A DNA stretch of 64,000 nt from CAZUXY01 sp964624235 (GTDB lineage Bacteria > Spirochaetota > UBA4802 > UBA5368), in NCBI GenBank assembly GCA_964624235.1, contig CAZUXY010000009.1, forward strand, positions 1 to 64,000, given 5' to 3'. Under the pieces are notes generated by a model. That model had not been told where the DNA came from. It saw only the letters and a program-made list of their open reading frames with translations, and ran no database searches. This document shows positions 44,998-54,758 of the stretch, in pieces (positions within the stretch are counted from its first letter, which is position 1; every line of letters starts with the position of its first letter). Both the position numbers and the translations under genes were made by a program.

Positions 44998-47346
44998 TCA
45001 CTTCAGCGGCTTTCCCTTGGGCGGCTCCAGCCGCATCAGGTACTTCGCCTTTTCATCTTCCACGCTGAAGTACTCATGGGCGAGCCATGCGTCGATCATA
45101 TCGGTATCGTGTCTGCTCATGAAATGCTCGCACTCGCCGGTAATGAGCATCATATAACCCTTCGGTGCGGGATCAAAACGCACGATAATGCGGGGTGCCG
45201 AGGCCAGGTCGGCGATAAAGGGAGGCTTCACCTCGTTGAACCTGGCGCGGTTGTTTGTTTCCCCGTCGCCCTCGAAGGAAAGAGGGCCGTAGTTCACCAG
45301 GGGTCGGAACAGGGCCGAATTCCCCAGTACATGGTCAAACCTGATCTTGTGTATCTTCCCCCATACCCATTTCGAGGGGTCGCCGCCGTATTCTTTTTTC
45401 AGCATATCACAGCTTTCCCGGAAAGCGCGGGTCGCGATGTCGCCGATCGTTTCCCCGGCGGGGGTCCGCACATCATCGATAAAGATACTGCCGCTCACAA
45501 CCATCCGCAGAAAAGCTTCCATGCTGATGTAGCGCTCGGCAATATACTCCGCGGCGAGTTCGTCTCCCAGTTCGTCTGCCAGGGTCTGAAAGGCAAAGCG
45601 CACATAAAAGGTGTTGTATATGGAGGCTCCGGCCGCGTCTTTGCGGTTATCGCCGTTCCATGAAAGCACCGTTTCCAGGGCCTTCTTCATTACGGCATCC
45701 TTTTCATCAATCCTCACATGCTTTCGGATGAGCGCCTGGATTTTGACGGCCAGCACCGTGTGCGTGTCGGTCTGCATCTTTTTGCAGTATTCCACATCTA
45801 TTTTGTTTTTTTCCCGCAGCATCGTCGCGATATTTTCGTACCGGTAGCCCGGCGCGTAGGTGCCGTTTATGTCGAAGGGCAGGTTTTTCACATTTTTGTT
45901 GTTTGCGGTGGCGATAAAACCCCGGGCGGGATTCTTTATCATGGGATACTTTTCATCTGGAATGTTGCCCTCCCAGTTGCCCGCTGTTTTCGTGCCGTCG
46001 GCGATAAGGTTGCCGGTACCCGGTTTCCGCTTCGGCAATGAACCTACCACCCTGAAGGCGGTGTTCCCCTTATCGTCGGCATACACCATGTTCTGGGGGG
46101 ATATGCGGATGTGTTTCACGGCGGCCAGGAACTCATCCATGTTCCGCGCCTGGTTGAGTTTGAAAAATCCCTGTATGTCCATGGCGTCGAAACCGGTCCA
46201 GTCCAGGCTCACGTCGAATCCCAGTTCTTTGAACACCTCGGACAACACCGGCCGGCGGCCGCAGTAATAGAGGGTCTTTTTAAGCGGGGCTTTCCCCTTG
46301 ATCCTGATCTCAACGGTCCTTTGCGTCAAAGGGATGTCTTTACCCATGAACCGGTAACTCTTCTTCTTCCAGTCGATGCTTTCTTTAAAAAGGTCCACCG
46401 TATCGGCCCCCTGGTTGGTGAGGCCCCATGCCATGTGACGGTTGTACCCCGAGGCGATGAAGGGGAGACCCGCCACCTGGGCGCCGGTCACGTCGAAATC
46501 GCCGGTCCTGGCGCGGATGATGTAGAAATCGTTGGGCATCTTGGACTGGTGCACCTGCATGTCGCTGCAGAGGATGGCGCCGCCGTGGGCGGTCTTTTTC
46601 GGACCGATGGTCCAGTTGTTGGAGGCCGAGCGGCATCCCAGGAGCCAGTCTAACTTTTTCACGAGTGCCGCGAGGGGGCCGTCGGGCGGATCACCCGCCA
46701 CCCGGTCATCGATCACCGTAGGGGTGCCCGCTGGAACATAGTTGATGAGTTCCCGCGCCCTGCCGGGGCCGATCTTTTTGACAATGCGGTGATAGAGTAT
46801 TTCATGCTTCATGTTGTACGCAAGGCTCCAGTTGAGCATCACCCCCACCAGGATGGAATCGGCGATCTCCCAGCGCTCTTTCTTCATGCCCAGGAGTTTC
46901 ATGTAGAGGTTGGGTCCTTTCGTCTCGAGATAGTGGTTCACTCCGTCAACGTAGCGCTGGTAGAGGGTCCTGACGGCGGGATCCAGTCCTCCGATGGAAC
47001 TTCTTGCATGCCCGGCGAAATCCACCGCCCTTAAGAATATGTCCCTGGAAAGGGCCTTTTCACCGGCGAACTCGCTTATGCGTCCCTGACCCACCCGGCG
47101 GGTGAATTCCATCTGGAAGAGCCGGTCCTGGGCATTCACGTATCCCCAGGCGAAGAAGAGGTCCGAGAGGTTCTGCGCGGTGATTGTGGGCATGGCGTAC
47201 CGGTTGCGTTCAATGGTGACCGGCGCCGAGAGTCCCTCAACGATGATGTTTTTATCGTAATCCGGAAGTCCGGTACGCAGAAAGAAGTATAATCCGGCGG
47301 CGGCAAGGGCGAGAATGACGGCTGTTACGGCGAGTATTCTTTTCAT
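44998..47346 (-). CDS. penicillin acylase family protein (second copy)
   Basis: A 782-residue Ntn-hydrolase precursor with an N-terminal membrane anchor or signal (ILAVTAVILALAAAGLYFFL). It shares the family blocks of the first copy: RYAMPTITAQN, GYVNAQDRLFQM, then Ser 242 in SASNNWTIGP as the beta-subunit nucleophile, and TANNKNVK. Because it lacks a lipobox it would be anchored or released differently from the lipoprotein copy at 22316-24826. The two are clearly diverged. AGGAGG precedes ATG 47346. A YiiX-type amidase gene lies directly upstream on the same strand. Confidence 0.92.
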   Translation of the reverse strand: MKRILAVTAVILALAAAGLYFFLRTGLPDYDKNIIVEGLSAPVTIERNRYAMPTITAQNLSDLFFAWGYVNAQDRLFQMEFTRRVGQGRISEFAGEKALSRDIFLRAVDFAGHARSSIGGLDPAVRTLYQRYVDGVNHYLETKGPNLYMKLLGMKKERWEIADSILVGVMLNWSLAYNMKHEILYHRIVKKIGPGRARELINYVPAGTPTVIDDRVAGDPPDGPLAALVKKLDWLLGCRSASNNWTIGPKKTAHGGAILCSDMQVHQSKMPNDFYIIRARTGDFDVTGAQVAGLPFIASGYNRHMAWGLTNQGADTVDLFKESIDWKKKSYRFMGKDIPLTQRTVEIRIKGKAPLKKTLYYCGRRPVLSEVFKELGFDVSLDWTGFDAMDIQGFFKLNQARNMDEFLAAVKHIRISPQNMVYADDKGNTAFRVVGSLPKRKPGTGNLIADGTKTAGNWEGNIPDEKYPMIKNPARGFIATANNKNVKNLPFDINGTYAPGYRYENIATMLREKNKIDVEYCKKMQTDTHTVLAVKIQALIRKHVRIDEKDAVMKKALETVLSWNGDNRKDAAGASIYNTFYVRFAFQTLADELGDELAAEYIAERYISMEAFLRMVVSGSIFIDDVRTPAGETIGDIATRAFRESCDMLKKEYGGDPSKWVWGKIHKIRFDHVLGNSALFRPLVNYGPLSFEGDGETNNRARFNEVKPPFIADLASAPRIIVRFDPAPKGYMMLITGECEHFMSRHDTDMIDAWLAHEYFSVEDEKAKYLMRLEPPKGKPLK

Positions 47347-47462
47347 GAAACCCTCCTGCAACTGGGCAAGGATCAGCGCCGGAACGAGTATAAACCACAC
47401 ACCGACAAAGAGCAATTCAATAATCCGTCAACCGGCCTGTCGGGGGAAGCACCCGATCGCCT

Positions 47463-48113
47463 TCAGTCGGTTGCCACCGTAACCAGGTTTGTCGCCTCGA
47501 ACATCCCCTGTGGCGAGATGACCGGTTCATCGTAGGGAATGTTGCTTCCATAACGTTTGCGCATGAGTTTTTTAACTGCGGGTTGGGACAGGTCGAAAGA
47601 TGAAAGCTTCTTCAATGCCCCCACCTCTACTCCCAGGGCCCTTTTGTAAATTTTCCAGATGAGCTCGGTACAGTAAATTCTTTCATCGCTCCAGCCGAAG
47701 TATATATCATAATTCTTTCCCAGAAATGACGCACCCGTCGACTTCATCTTTTTGATCTCAGCCGGGCCGATAACGCGGTCGCGGTTTTTCAGGCGTTTGA
47801 TGACGTAGTGGCCGCCCACACCCCTTTTAATGAATGAGTCGAGGGAGGTTAACCTCACCGGCTGCACCGCTTCAAGCACCATGAACCCCCCTTTATAGGT
47901 GAAGATTATTCCCGCATGCGTATAACGCGAGCGGGTGGCCAGCTGTACGGCGCGGCATTGTTCTGAAGCCGATTCCTGGAAGATTATGTCCCCTTCCCTG
48001 AGCACGGTCCGATCGGGGAGCCCGGCTGAATCGAGGGGCCGGAAGCACACTATCACCGTGATTGCGGCGAAAACTGACTTTCTTATGCGGGCATTCTTCA
48101 TTATGTCTCTCAT
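47463..48113 (-). CDS. YiiX-type permuted papain-like amidase
   Basis: A 216-residue secreted protein with an N-terminal signal (SVFAAITVIVCF). The permuted NlpC/P60-like fold places the catalytic His first, in RYTHAGIIF, and the Cys later, in IYCTELIWKIY, the hallmark of YiiX/YebB proteins. Members cut amide bonds in peptidoglycan or lipid-linked substrates. The start may be 48113 or the ATG at 48101, which has GAGAG upstream. It ends 3 nt before the histidine-kinase stop and may share a transcript with that kinase. Confidence 0.85.
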   Translation of the reverse strand: MRDIMKNARIRKSVFAAITVIVCFRPLDSAGLPDRTVLREGDIIFQESASEQCRAVQLATRSRYTHAGIIFTYKGGFMVLEAVQPVRLTSLDSFIKRGVGGHYVIKRLKNRDRVIGPAEIKKMKSTGASFLGKNYDIYFGWSDERIYCTELIWKIYKRALGVEVGALKKLSSFDLSQPAVKKLMRKRYGSNIPYDEPVISPQGMFEATNLVTVATD

Positions 48114-48116
48114 CCT

Positions 48117-49991
48117 TCATTTATCAAGAATTCTCTCAATGGCCTCGCGCAAATCGTCCACCGTGTACGGCTTGACGATCGCGCCGCTGAATCCGAACTT
48201 ACGGTAATCGGACACCACCAGGTCCTGAGAGTACCCCGTGGCGACCAGCACTCTGGCGCCGGGATCCATATTCCTGATTTCCTTTACGGTCTCCTTGCCC
48301 CCCATGCCGCCCGCTATGGTCAGGTCCATGATCACCAGGTTGAATGGATTTCCCATGTCCATCGCTTCCCGGTAACTGCTGATCGCGTCTTCACCCCTGC
48401 CTACACACACGGTCTCGAAACCCATGTGCGCAAGCATCCTGTTGCCGATCCTGAGCACCGGCTCCTCATCGTCCATGAGGAGCACCCGTCCTTTCATCTG
48501 TGCGACCGGCCGATCGGTTATACCGCCTGCGTGTTCCTTTTCCACGATTGGATCTTCGGTCGCCGGCAGATACACGGTGAAGGTGGAACCCTCGCCGACC
48601 ATCGACGAAACCTCAATGTGCCCCCTGTGGGCCCTGACTATGGAATGAGAGATCGCCAGGCCCAGACCCGCACCGGTTTTCTTCGTTGAAAAATACGGCT
48701 CGAAAAGTTTTTTTTCCTCCCCCTGCCTGATGCCGATCCCCGTGTCCCGGAACTCGATCTTCAGGTACTTGCCCGTCGCGAGTAGGGGATTCCCGTTCGC
48801 AACAGTATGGTTTTTCGCCGTGATCCTTAGGATACCTCCGCCCGACATCGCCTCCTTGGCGTTGATGACGATGTTCTGGACCATCTGGCTGATCTTATCG
48901 CTGTCGACGTCAACGTTCCATAGATCAGGTGATATCGCGTATTCGACGCTTATACTCGACCCGTGCAGCAGAAATCCCACCGTTTCGGTGATCAGCTTCG
49001 ACAGCGAGATTACCTGCCGGTGGAGCACGCCTCCACGGGAAAAGGTCAGCAACTGCTGGGTCAGGTTTTTCGCCCTCAGGGCCGCCTTTTTAATTTCGTC
49101 AAACAGTTCCCGATTGGGGTCATCGCCGGAGGTCCGCACCAGGGACACGCTTCCCAGTATTCCCGTAAGGATGTTATTGAAATCGTGGGCGATTCCTCCG
49201 GCCAGAAGCTCAAGGTACTCATTCCTCCTTGCCTTCTCCAGGGCGTTCGTCTGGTCGATATACAGCCGCATTATCGCGCTCATCGACATTATTATGAACA
49301 CAGCCAGGCCGATGCTGAATACCGAGAAAATCCTTATGGAATAAAGCCCCGTATCGAACTCCTTCATCGCCAGAAGCAGGTCGGCGGCGCCGGTGCCGGT
49401 CCCGACAAGCAGGCCCAGGAGCAGCGACCTGACATACTGCTGCTGCCTCGTAACCCTCAGTTCAAACAGCATCAGCCCTATGCTGTAGAGGGCCAGCAGT
49501 ATGGTGAGCAGGTCCCTGATACGATAGACGATACCCGGCGCGGCCCTTCCTACATTCCATGGCGTTATGACCGTGCCGGGCTTTTTATTGAATGAAAGGA
49601 AAAGATCGGGAAAGACGTATGCCGTGGCTATAATCACCAGGGCCGTGACGAGGCCCGAGGTATATACCGCTTTATTGACGCGCCTCAGCGTTGAATTAAG
49701 CTCAAGAAAGTTGTGAAACGCGAAGGGAAGCGCAAAAAGAAAGAGTGTAATCGAGACCGCCTCGAGCCGATGGAACTGCATCCCGAGCTGTCCCATGCCG
49801 GTGTAACCGCATATCACCACCAGAAGCTCACTGCCCAGGGTCATAAGCCCCAGGATCCCTACAATAAGGACAGCGAGATACAGAACCCGCCGAAAATTCA
49901 GGTACACATAGAAGAAGATAATGCTGCCCACCATCAAGACCCCGATGCAGAATGAAAGCAGTACGATGGGTATGATTATCATGAGGTCCAT
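48117..49991 (-). CDS. membrane hybrid histidine kinase with C-terminal receiver
   Basis: A 624-residue protein. About seven membrane helices (1-240) form a sensor of unknown type. The HisKA domain has the phosphorylated His in GGIAHDFNNILTGI (near residue 265), followed by an HATPase with N (VINAKEAM), G1 (DTGIG) and G2 (GAGLGLAI) boxes. The C-terminal receiver has its Asp in LVIMDLT. There is no output domain, so phosphate is passed on. I place the start at ATG 49991 with a CGGGGA site, because a good promoter at 50116-50144 would start transcription near 50109, inside the longer frame that extends to 50198. Confidence 0.9.
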   Translation of the reverse strand: MDLMIIIPIVLLSFCIGVLMVGSIIFFYVYLNFRRVLYLAVLIVGILGLMTLGSELLVVICGYTGMGQLGMQFHRLEAVSITLFLFALPFAFHNFLELNSTLRRVNKAVYTSGLVTALVIIATAYVFPDLFLSFNKKPGTVITPWNVGRAAPGIVYRIRDLLTILLALYSIGLMLFELRVTRQQQYVRSLLLGLLVGTGTGAADLLLAMKEFDTGLYSIRIFSVFSIGLAVFIIMSMSAIMRLYIDQTNALEKARRNEYLELLAGGIAHDFNNILTGILGSVSLVRTSGDDPNRELFDEIKKAALRAKNLTQQLLTFSRGGVLHRQVISLSKLITETVGFLLHGSSISVEYAISPDLWNVDVDSDKISQMVQNIVINAKEAMSGGGILRITAKNHTVANGNPLLATGKYLKIEFRDTGIGIRQGEEKKLFEPYFSTKKTGAGLGLAISHSIVRAHRGHIEVSSMVGEGSTFTVYLPATEDPIVEKEHAGGITDRPVAQMKGRVLLMDDEEPVLRIGNRMLAHMGFETVCVGRGEDAISSYREAMDMGNPFNLVIMDLTIAGGMGGKETVKEIRNMDPGARVLVATGYSQDLVVSDYRKFGFSGAIVKPYTVDDLREAIERILDK

Positions 49992-50115
49992 TATGTCCCC
50001 GGCGGATAGTCCTGTTCTGGAGTTTATCGAAAATAAACTGATATGCTTGTGCTTCGTCCGAATAAAGCCCCACTGTAATGTGCCGTCAGGCGTTCGACCG
50101 GAATTCAGATCGAAC

Positions 50116-50144
50116 AGGATAGCATTAAAAACGGAAAATGTCAA
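50116..50144 (-). promoter_or_regulatory. promoter of the hybrid histidine kinase gene
   Basis: On the minus strand TTGACA (50139-50144), 17-nt spacer, TATCCT (50116-50121) with an extended TGC before the -10 hexamer. The rest of 49992-50381 shows no gene. Confidence 0.7.
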
Positions 50145-50381
50145 ATAGATATATGCGTATACCATAACCGCAACTAATTCTGAAATAATGGAGTGCAATC
50201 TTCATGGTTCAATCATTCCGAACCCGGAAGCACTCTGCAGGCGGCAAGCCTGGAATACCGTTTTATCGGAATGCCTTGGGCAGGCAAAGTTAGGACATTA
50301 CGCCGCATATTATAACCAGAAAATGCAATAACAGTCACTCAATTACGTCTGTTTCAGTAACAGCTCGCAGGAGGATCTTTC

Positions 50382-51011
50382 ATGAGAAAATGGATGTTTT
50401 TCGCTTTGGGGATAATTATGCTGGCGGCATCGTCCCTGTTACTGACACGGGTACGGCATTACATTAAGGCCGTATTCTATATCGACCATATGGAGCGGGA
50501 GGAAAGGATCGCGCGCATGCATGTAGACCGGATCGTTAACGATCTGGATATCAGGCCTGGAGACATCATCGCCGATATCGGCGCCGGTTCGGGGCTCTTC
50601 AGCCGGAAAATAGCCCTGAAAGCAGGTACGGGAGGCACGGTTTACGCCGTTGACATCAATGAAAAACTCCTGAATCATATCAATGCGCGGAAACGTGTGG
50701 AGGGCTCGGCCCCGATTGTGACGGTCAGAGCGGAGGAAATGGATCCGAAGCTGCCTGCCCGGGCGGACTTAATTTTCATATGCGATACCCTGCACTATGT
50801 GGCCGACCCGGCCGCATATGTGAAGGTGATGTCCCTGTACCTGAAACCGGGCGGCCGTATCGCGGTTATCGACTTTTATCGCAACCACCCTCAGGGTTCT
50901 AAAATATTCACCGAAGCCCATCTTACCGCCTGGATGAAGAGCGTGGGCATGGAACCGGTTTCCCGGCAAAGCTATGTGGCAGACGAGTATTATGTGATTT
51001 ACAAAAAGTAA
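50382..51011 (+). CDS. membrane-anchored class I SAM methyltransferase
   Basis: A 209-residue protein with an N-terminal hydrophobic anchor (about 5-22) and a Rossmann methyltransferase core. The SAM motif I is ADIGAGSGLFSRKIA, motif II is VYAVDIN and motif IV is DLIFICDTLHYV, followed by LKPGGRIAVID. The combination of an anchor and this core resembles COG2226-type methyltransferases found in several envelope contexts; the substrate is unknown. AGGAGGATC precedes the start. It is divergent from the histidine kinase. Confidence 0.88.
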   Translation: MRKWMFFALGIIMLAASSLLLTRVRHYIKAVFYIDHMEREERIARMHVDRIVNDLDIRPGDIIADIGAGSGLFSRKIALKAGTGGTVYAVDINEKLLNHINARKRVEGSAPIVTVRAEEMDPKLPARADLIFICDTLHYVADPAAYVKVMSLYLKPGGRIAVIDFYRNHPQGSKIFTEAHLTAWMKSVGMEPVSRQSYVADEYYVIYKK

Positions 51012-51249
51012 TAATCAGCGGGATACCTGCAGGGTCATCCGATCCTGAGGATTTCGCTTTGTATTATCCGGACTATACTCCATGGCCTGCCGGTTCACCG
51101 AACCCACCGGCCATGGCATCCCTCCTTCCTGGACCGATCAAGGGCGCCGCTAAAAAAGATTTGAACTATGGGCCGCCTGTGCCATACTGTAGGTCGTCCA
51201 TGCGCTACCCGTTGCACCGGGGACCATGCAGGCAGCAAGGAGGTGTGCG

Positions 51250-52806
51250 ATGTCTGAAGAACTTTCCCGCCGCCAGCTCATAAAAAAGTCGGTAAAGATC
51301 GGCACCGCGGCCGGCGGTGCGGCGCTTCTTTGCGCCGGTGTCTATTCATTCCTGAAACAGCCCTCCATCGAAGATCTCTACGGCACCTGTCCTCCGGGGG
51401 CGGAAAAATACCAACTGAAGATCGCCGATCCGAACGCACCGAAGCCCAACGTCATCATCATTTACTGCGACGACCTGGGTTACGGCGATATCGGCTGCAA
51501 CGGGAACAGGGCCATCCGCACTCCCAACATCGATGCCCTGGCGGCGGCCGGGACCCGCTTCACCGATTATTACGCGTGTAATGCCGTCTGCGCGCCTTCC
51601 CGCGCGGGACTGCTCACCGGCCGCTATCCCTTCCGTACCGGTGTGATCGGCAACCCATTCCCGAAGGGTGAGCCCCTGGGGCGTGTCCTGGCCCGGAAAT
51701 TCGGCGACGCCCTCAAGGGACTCGGCGTATTCGACACCCGCGAGAACTATGCGGGCATGGGACTTTACGCCCAGGAGATCACCCTGGCCGAGGGACTTAA
51801 AAAAGCGGGCTACCGCACCGGCATGGTGGGTAAATGGCACCTGGGCGATTACAGCAAAGATCCGGAACGCAACCCCCTGAGGCACGGCTTCGACCGTTAT
51901 TTCGGCGTGCCCCACTCGAACGATATGATACCGTGCCCGCTCTTCCGCGATGATAAAATGCTGGAGCCCGACATCGGCGCGAACCAGGCCCGCATTACAG
52001 GCATGTACACGAAGGAGGCGATTAAGTTCATCGATGAATCGGGGAAGGGTCCCTTCTTCCTCTACATGGCCCACACATTCCCCCACCAGCCGCTCTACGC
52101 GTCTGAGAAATTCCTGAAAAAATCGAAGGCGGGGCTCTTCGGCGATGCCGTCGAAGAGATCGACTGGAGCGTGGGTGAGATCATGAAACTTTTGAGAGCC
52201 AAGGGACTCGAACAGAACACCCTGGTCGTCTTTACCAGCGACAACGGCCCCTGGTACGAGGGAAGCTCCGGCCCCTTTCGCGGCCGTAAGGGCCAGAGCT
52301 ACGAGGGGGGCTTCCGGGTGCCCTTCATCACCAGATGGCCGGGCCGTATACCTGCCGGCAGAGTGAGCAATATCCCCATCATGAACCTGGACCTCTTTCC
52401 CACCCTTTTTGTTCTGGCAGGGGTAGAGATCCCGAAAGACCGCATCATAGACGGAAAAAATATCCATGGCGTCCTGTCGGGCAGGGATGCGAGACCTCCT
52501 CACGAAGCCATTTACTTCTACCACTACGACCTGCTGGAAGGGATCCGTATGGGAAAGTGGAAATATTTCGAAAGGATGAACCGCTACGTGTGGCCCATCG
52601 CCATGGACGCCGCTTCCCTTCCCGATAAAATGGGGAAAAAACAGATGGGAAACCGCTGGCCGTTGCTCTATGATCTGCAAAACGATCCCGGCGAAAGCTA
52701 CAACGTCATCAACACTTATCCCGATATCGCCGCCAGGCTCAGTACCGCCATGATGGAATGGCGAAAGAGGGAACAGAAAGACCCCCGGGGATTCGGGAAG
52801 GGGTAA
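51250..52806 (+). CDS. Tat-exported sulfatase (second)
   Basis: A 518-residue sulfatase. A twin-arginine signal (LSRRQLIKKSVKIGTAAGG) is followed by PNVIIIYCDDLGYGDIG, the metal site, and Cys 114 in CAPSRAGLLTG, the formylglycine precursor. GMVGKWHLGDY, FTSDNGPW and a PQQ-independent C-terminal domain complete the family pattern, which is nearer to arylsulfatase A/steryl-sulfatase-type enzymes than to the sulfatase at 37659. AAGGAGG lies upstream of ATG 51250. Confidence 0.93.
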   Translation: MSEELSRRQLIKKSVKIGTAAGGAALLCAGVYSFLKQPSIEDLYGTCPPGAEKYQLKIADPNAPKPNVIIIYCDDLGYGDIGCNGNRAIRTPNIDALAAAGTRFTDYYACNAVCAPSRAGLLTGRYPFRTGVIGNPFPKGEPLGRVLARKFGDALKGLGVFDTRENYAGMGLYAQEITLAEGLKKAGYRTGMVGKWHLGDYSKDPERNPLRHGFDRYFGVPHSNDMIPCPLFRDDKMLEPDIGANQARITGMYTKEAIKFIDESGKGPFFLYMAHTFPHQPLYASEKFLKKSKAGLFGDAVEEIDWSVGEIMKLLRAKGLEQNTLVVFTSDNGPWYEGSSGPFRGRKGQSYEGGFRVPFITRWPGRIPAGRVSNIPIMNLDLFPTLFVLAGVEIPKDRIIDGKNIHGVLSGRDARPPHEAIYFYHYDLLEGIRMGKWKYFERMNRYVWPIAMDAASLPDKMGKKQMGNRWPLLYDLQNDPGESYNVINTYPDIAARLSTAMMEWRKREQKDPRGFGKG

Positions 52807-53183
52807 GCCGGAAGAAGCGGCAGGGGGCCTGTCTCACGCGTCGACGCTTTATTTCCCTGAGGTCATGTCACCGTACGGACCATCGGCCGACACCCGGAGT
52901 TCCGTTCAGCGGCACACGGTTTCCACCCTCATGCCTCTGTTTCGTCTGGAATCGCGGGCAAACCGGGACGCGTATCACACTCTGAGGTGTTCGGACCAAT
53001 AATCTATTTCAGATTAATTCCCCATACAGCGGGAGGGTAACGCGTCCCGACACCGTCGAAATTCCCATTGCACACGCTGTACATCCCAGATGCAGGCGAC
53101 ACTGAATTAATTCCATAAAGGGTGCGGGTTAATTCATTGTGTACCCATAACGTAATGCGAACAGGGATCCGTGGATTAATGAA
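52807..53183. other. intergenic region, no gene seen
   Basis: No credible gene was found between the sulfatase and the promoter of the HAMP protein. It contains two oppositely oriented AATTCATT / AATGAATT octamers about 40-60 nt apart near its right end, of unclear meaning. Confidence 0.45.
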
Positions 53184-53213
53184 TTGACATTTACACCAAA
53201 GCGGCGATACTAT
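53184..53213 (+). promoter_or_regulatory. putative promoter of the HAMP-protein gene
   Basis: TTGACA (53184-53189), 18-nt spacer, TACTAT (53208-53213), about 150 nt upstream of the start codon. Confidence 0.6.
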
Positions 53214-53363
53214 TTCATGCTGACGTTGCCCGATGGAAGTTCCGGTCGGCGCATGGGATGTATCTTCTTCTCGAAAGACCGGCTTCCTGGGACCGGGATA
53301 GCGGAGATTCCGGACCCTGCCGACACAGATGATGCCAAAGAGAACCGTGGAGAGGTTAACGCG

Positions 53364-53981
53364 ATGAAAAAAAGAAAACAGTACCTGATAGACCGTAAAT
53401 TCCAGTTGAAACAGACTTTTTTGACCGTGGGGATAATATTGTTCGTCGTGGCGATAATCATAGGCATCATAGGTATAAGCGCGGCGACCAACAACGGGAA
53501 ACTGGCGGAGGTAACCAGGCAAAACGGCGAAATGATGAAAAACCTGGACGGCGTTATGCAGGTCCAGGACAATATCCTGGAAACGATGATGACATGGGTG
53601 CAGAAACCGGGAGCCATACCGAAAGCCGACGTTGTCAGGGAAATCGCGCAGACCCATTATAAAAACCTCACCTCGATCAAGTCGGATATCACCACCATCA
53701 AAAAGAACATTGATGACAACGACACCATAATTAAAAGCAACCGTATATTGCTGCTGGTCCTGGTTATCCTGGTGATTCTGCAGGGAGCGGTCCTGTTCGT
53801 CTTCATGATCAGGAAAACCCACAAGATCTCAGGACCCATCTACGTCATGTCCGGCTATATGAAGGACATCATCGATGGAAAGATCCCCGCGCCCAGGAAA
53901 CTGAGGAAGGATGACGAACTGCAGGAGTTCTACGAACTGTTCACAAAAATGATCCAGACACTGAAACACCGGGGCGGCTAA
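53364..53981 (+). CDS. HAMP-domain membrane protein without output domain
   Basis: A 205-residue protein with the layout of a chemoreceptor or kinase N-terminal half: short cytosolic lead, TM1 (about 18-40), a small periplasmic helical domain of about 85 residues with coiled-coil character (EVTRQNGEMMKNLDGVMQVQ), TM2 (about 127-148), and a HAMP-like module (KISGPIYVMSGYMKDIIDGK...LRKDDELQEFYELFTKM). It then stops, with no kinase, cyclase or MCP domain. GGAGAGG precedes ATG 53364. It may act as an adaptor or regulator of another receptor. Confidence 0.8.
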   Translation: MKKRKQYLIDRKFQLKQTFLTVGIILFVVAIIIGIIGISAATNNGKLAEVTRQNGEMMKNLDGVMQVQDNILETMMTWVQKPGAIPKADVVREIAQTHYKNLTSIKSDITTIKKNIDDNDTIIKSNRILLLVLVILVILQGAVLFVFMIRKTHKISGPIYVMSGYMKDIIDGKIPAPRKLRKDDELQEFYELFTKMIQTLKHRGG

Positions 53982-54005
53982 TAACACCCGGCGTCCCGTG
54001 TGCCG

Positions 54006-54719
54006 TTATCTGGAAGGCACCAGCTTTAAGAGCGATTCAACCGTTTCGGCCACCACCGGGTCTTTCGTGTTGCGGCAGTATACCGAGAAGTACACGGCGG
54101 GGTATATTCTGGTGCGGAATATCATGTAATAATAGGTAGTGAATATAAGATCGTACCTCCCTTCCTTTTTGCTGAAATAAAACTCGCTCATGATGGTGGA
54201 TGGTTTGTCAGGATCAAATACCTTTACGGAATAGCCGTATCCAGCCCTGAATATATCGGTGCCCTTCTCCAGCCTCTGTTTAAGGTGTGACAGCGATACC
54301 ATTTTATTGGAGTATGAATTCCTGAATATCGTTCCATCGATGATATCCTGTTTGATGTCTTTTAGGTTGGTAAAGAACCCCGTGGTAGGTTTGGCAGGGG
54401 CGGTGAATTTTTTATTGTCGGGATAATACTGTATCACGCCGTCGACGGTGTTGTCACCCCCCTCGTCGGTAACCAGGCAAAGGACTTTTTCGGCCCCGAC
54501 GAAATCACCTATCAGGATTTTGGTGGTGTCGTCGATGGATTGCAGCAGAAAATAATTCCTGAAATCAGAGGGCACGGGAAAAAGTCTCAGCCGCTCCCGG
54601 CTAATGGACTCCCTCACGATAAAATCCTGTCCCAGGTTCATTACGGCAAGCGCGAGGGCACCCGCTGAAACTACCGCGGTGATGACGATCAACGCTACGA
54701 GAATGGATTTATTTTTCAT
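54006..54719 (-). CDS. membrane-anchored protein of unknown function
   Basis: A 237-residue protein with one N-terminal hydrophobic segment (SILVALIVITAVVSAGALAL) and a large extracytoplasmic domain rich in aromatics, ending YPAVYFSVYCRNTKDP and VAETVESLLKLVPSR. I do not recognise it. ATG 54719 has GAGAGTAAG upstream. A perfect dyad GCCTATA-N7-TATAGGC (54759-54779) lies 40 nt before the start codon and may be an operator. Confidence 0.72.
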   Translation of the reverse strand: MKNKSILVALIVITAVVSAGALALAVMNLGQDFIVRESISRERLRLFPVPSDFRNYFLLQSIDDTTKILIGDFVGAEKVLCLVTDEGGDNTVDGVIQYYPDNKKFTAPAKPTTGFFTNLKDIKQDIIDGTIFRNSYSNKMVSLSHLKQRLEKGTDIFRAGYGYSVKVFDPDKPSTIMSEFYFSKKEGRYDLIFTTYYYMIFRTRIYPAVYFSVYCRNTKDPVVAETVESLLKLVPSR

Positions 54720-54758
54720 GATCTTACTCTCTTCGGCATGAGTTAATTGCAACCTTAT

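Noticed and set aside
49992..50198. 69-residue N-terminal extension of the histidine kinase
   Set aside because: A TTGACA-N17-TATCCT promoter lies inside it, so the mRNA would begin after that start codon.
51346..52680. 444-residue minus-strand frame opposite the second sulfatase
   Set aside because: Antisense to a clear sulfatase, with no recognisable domain; shadow of the real gene.
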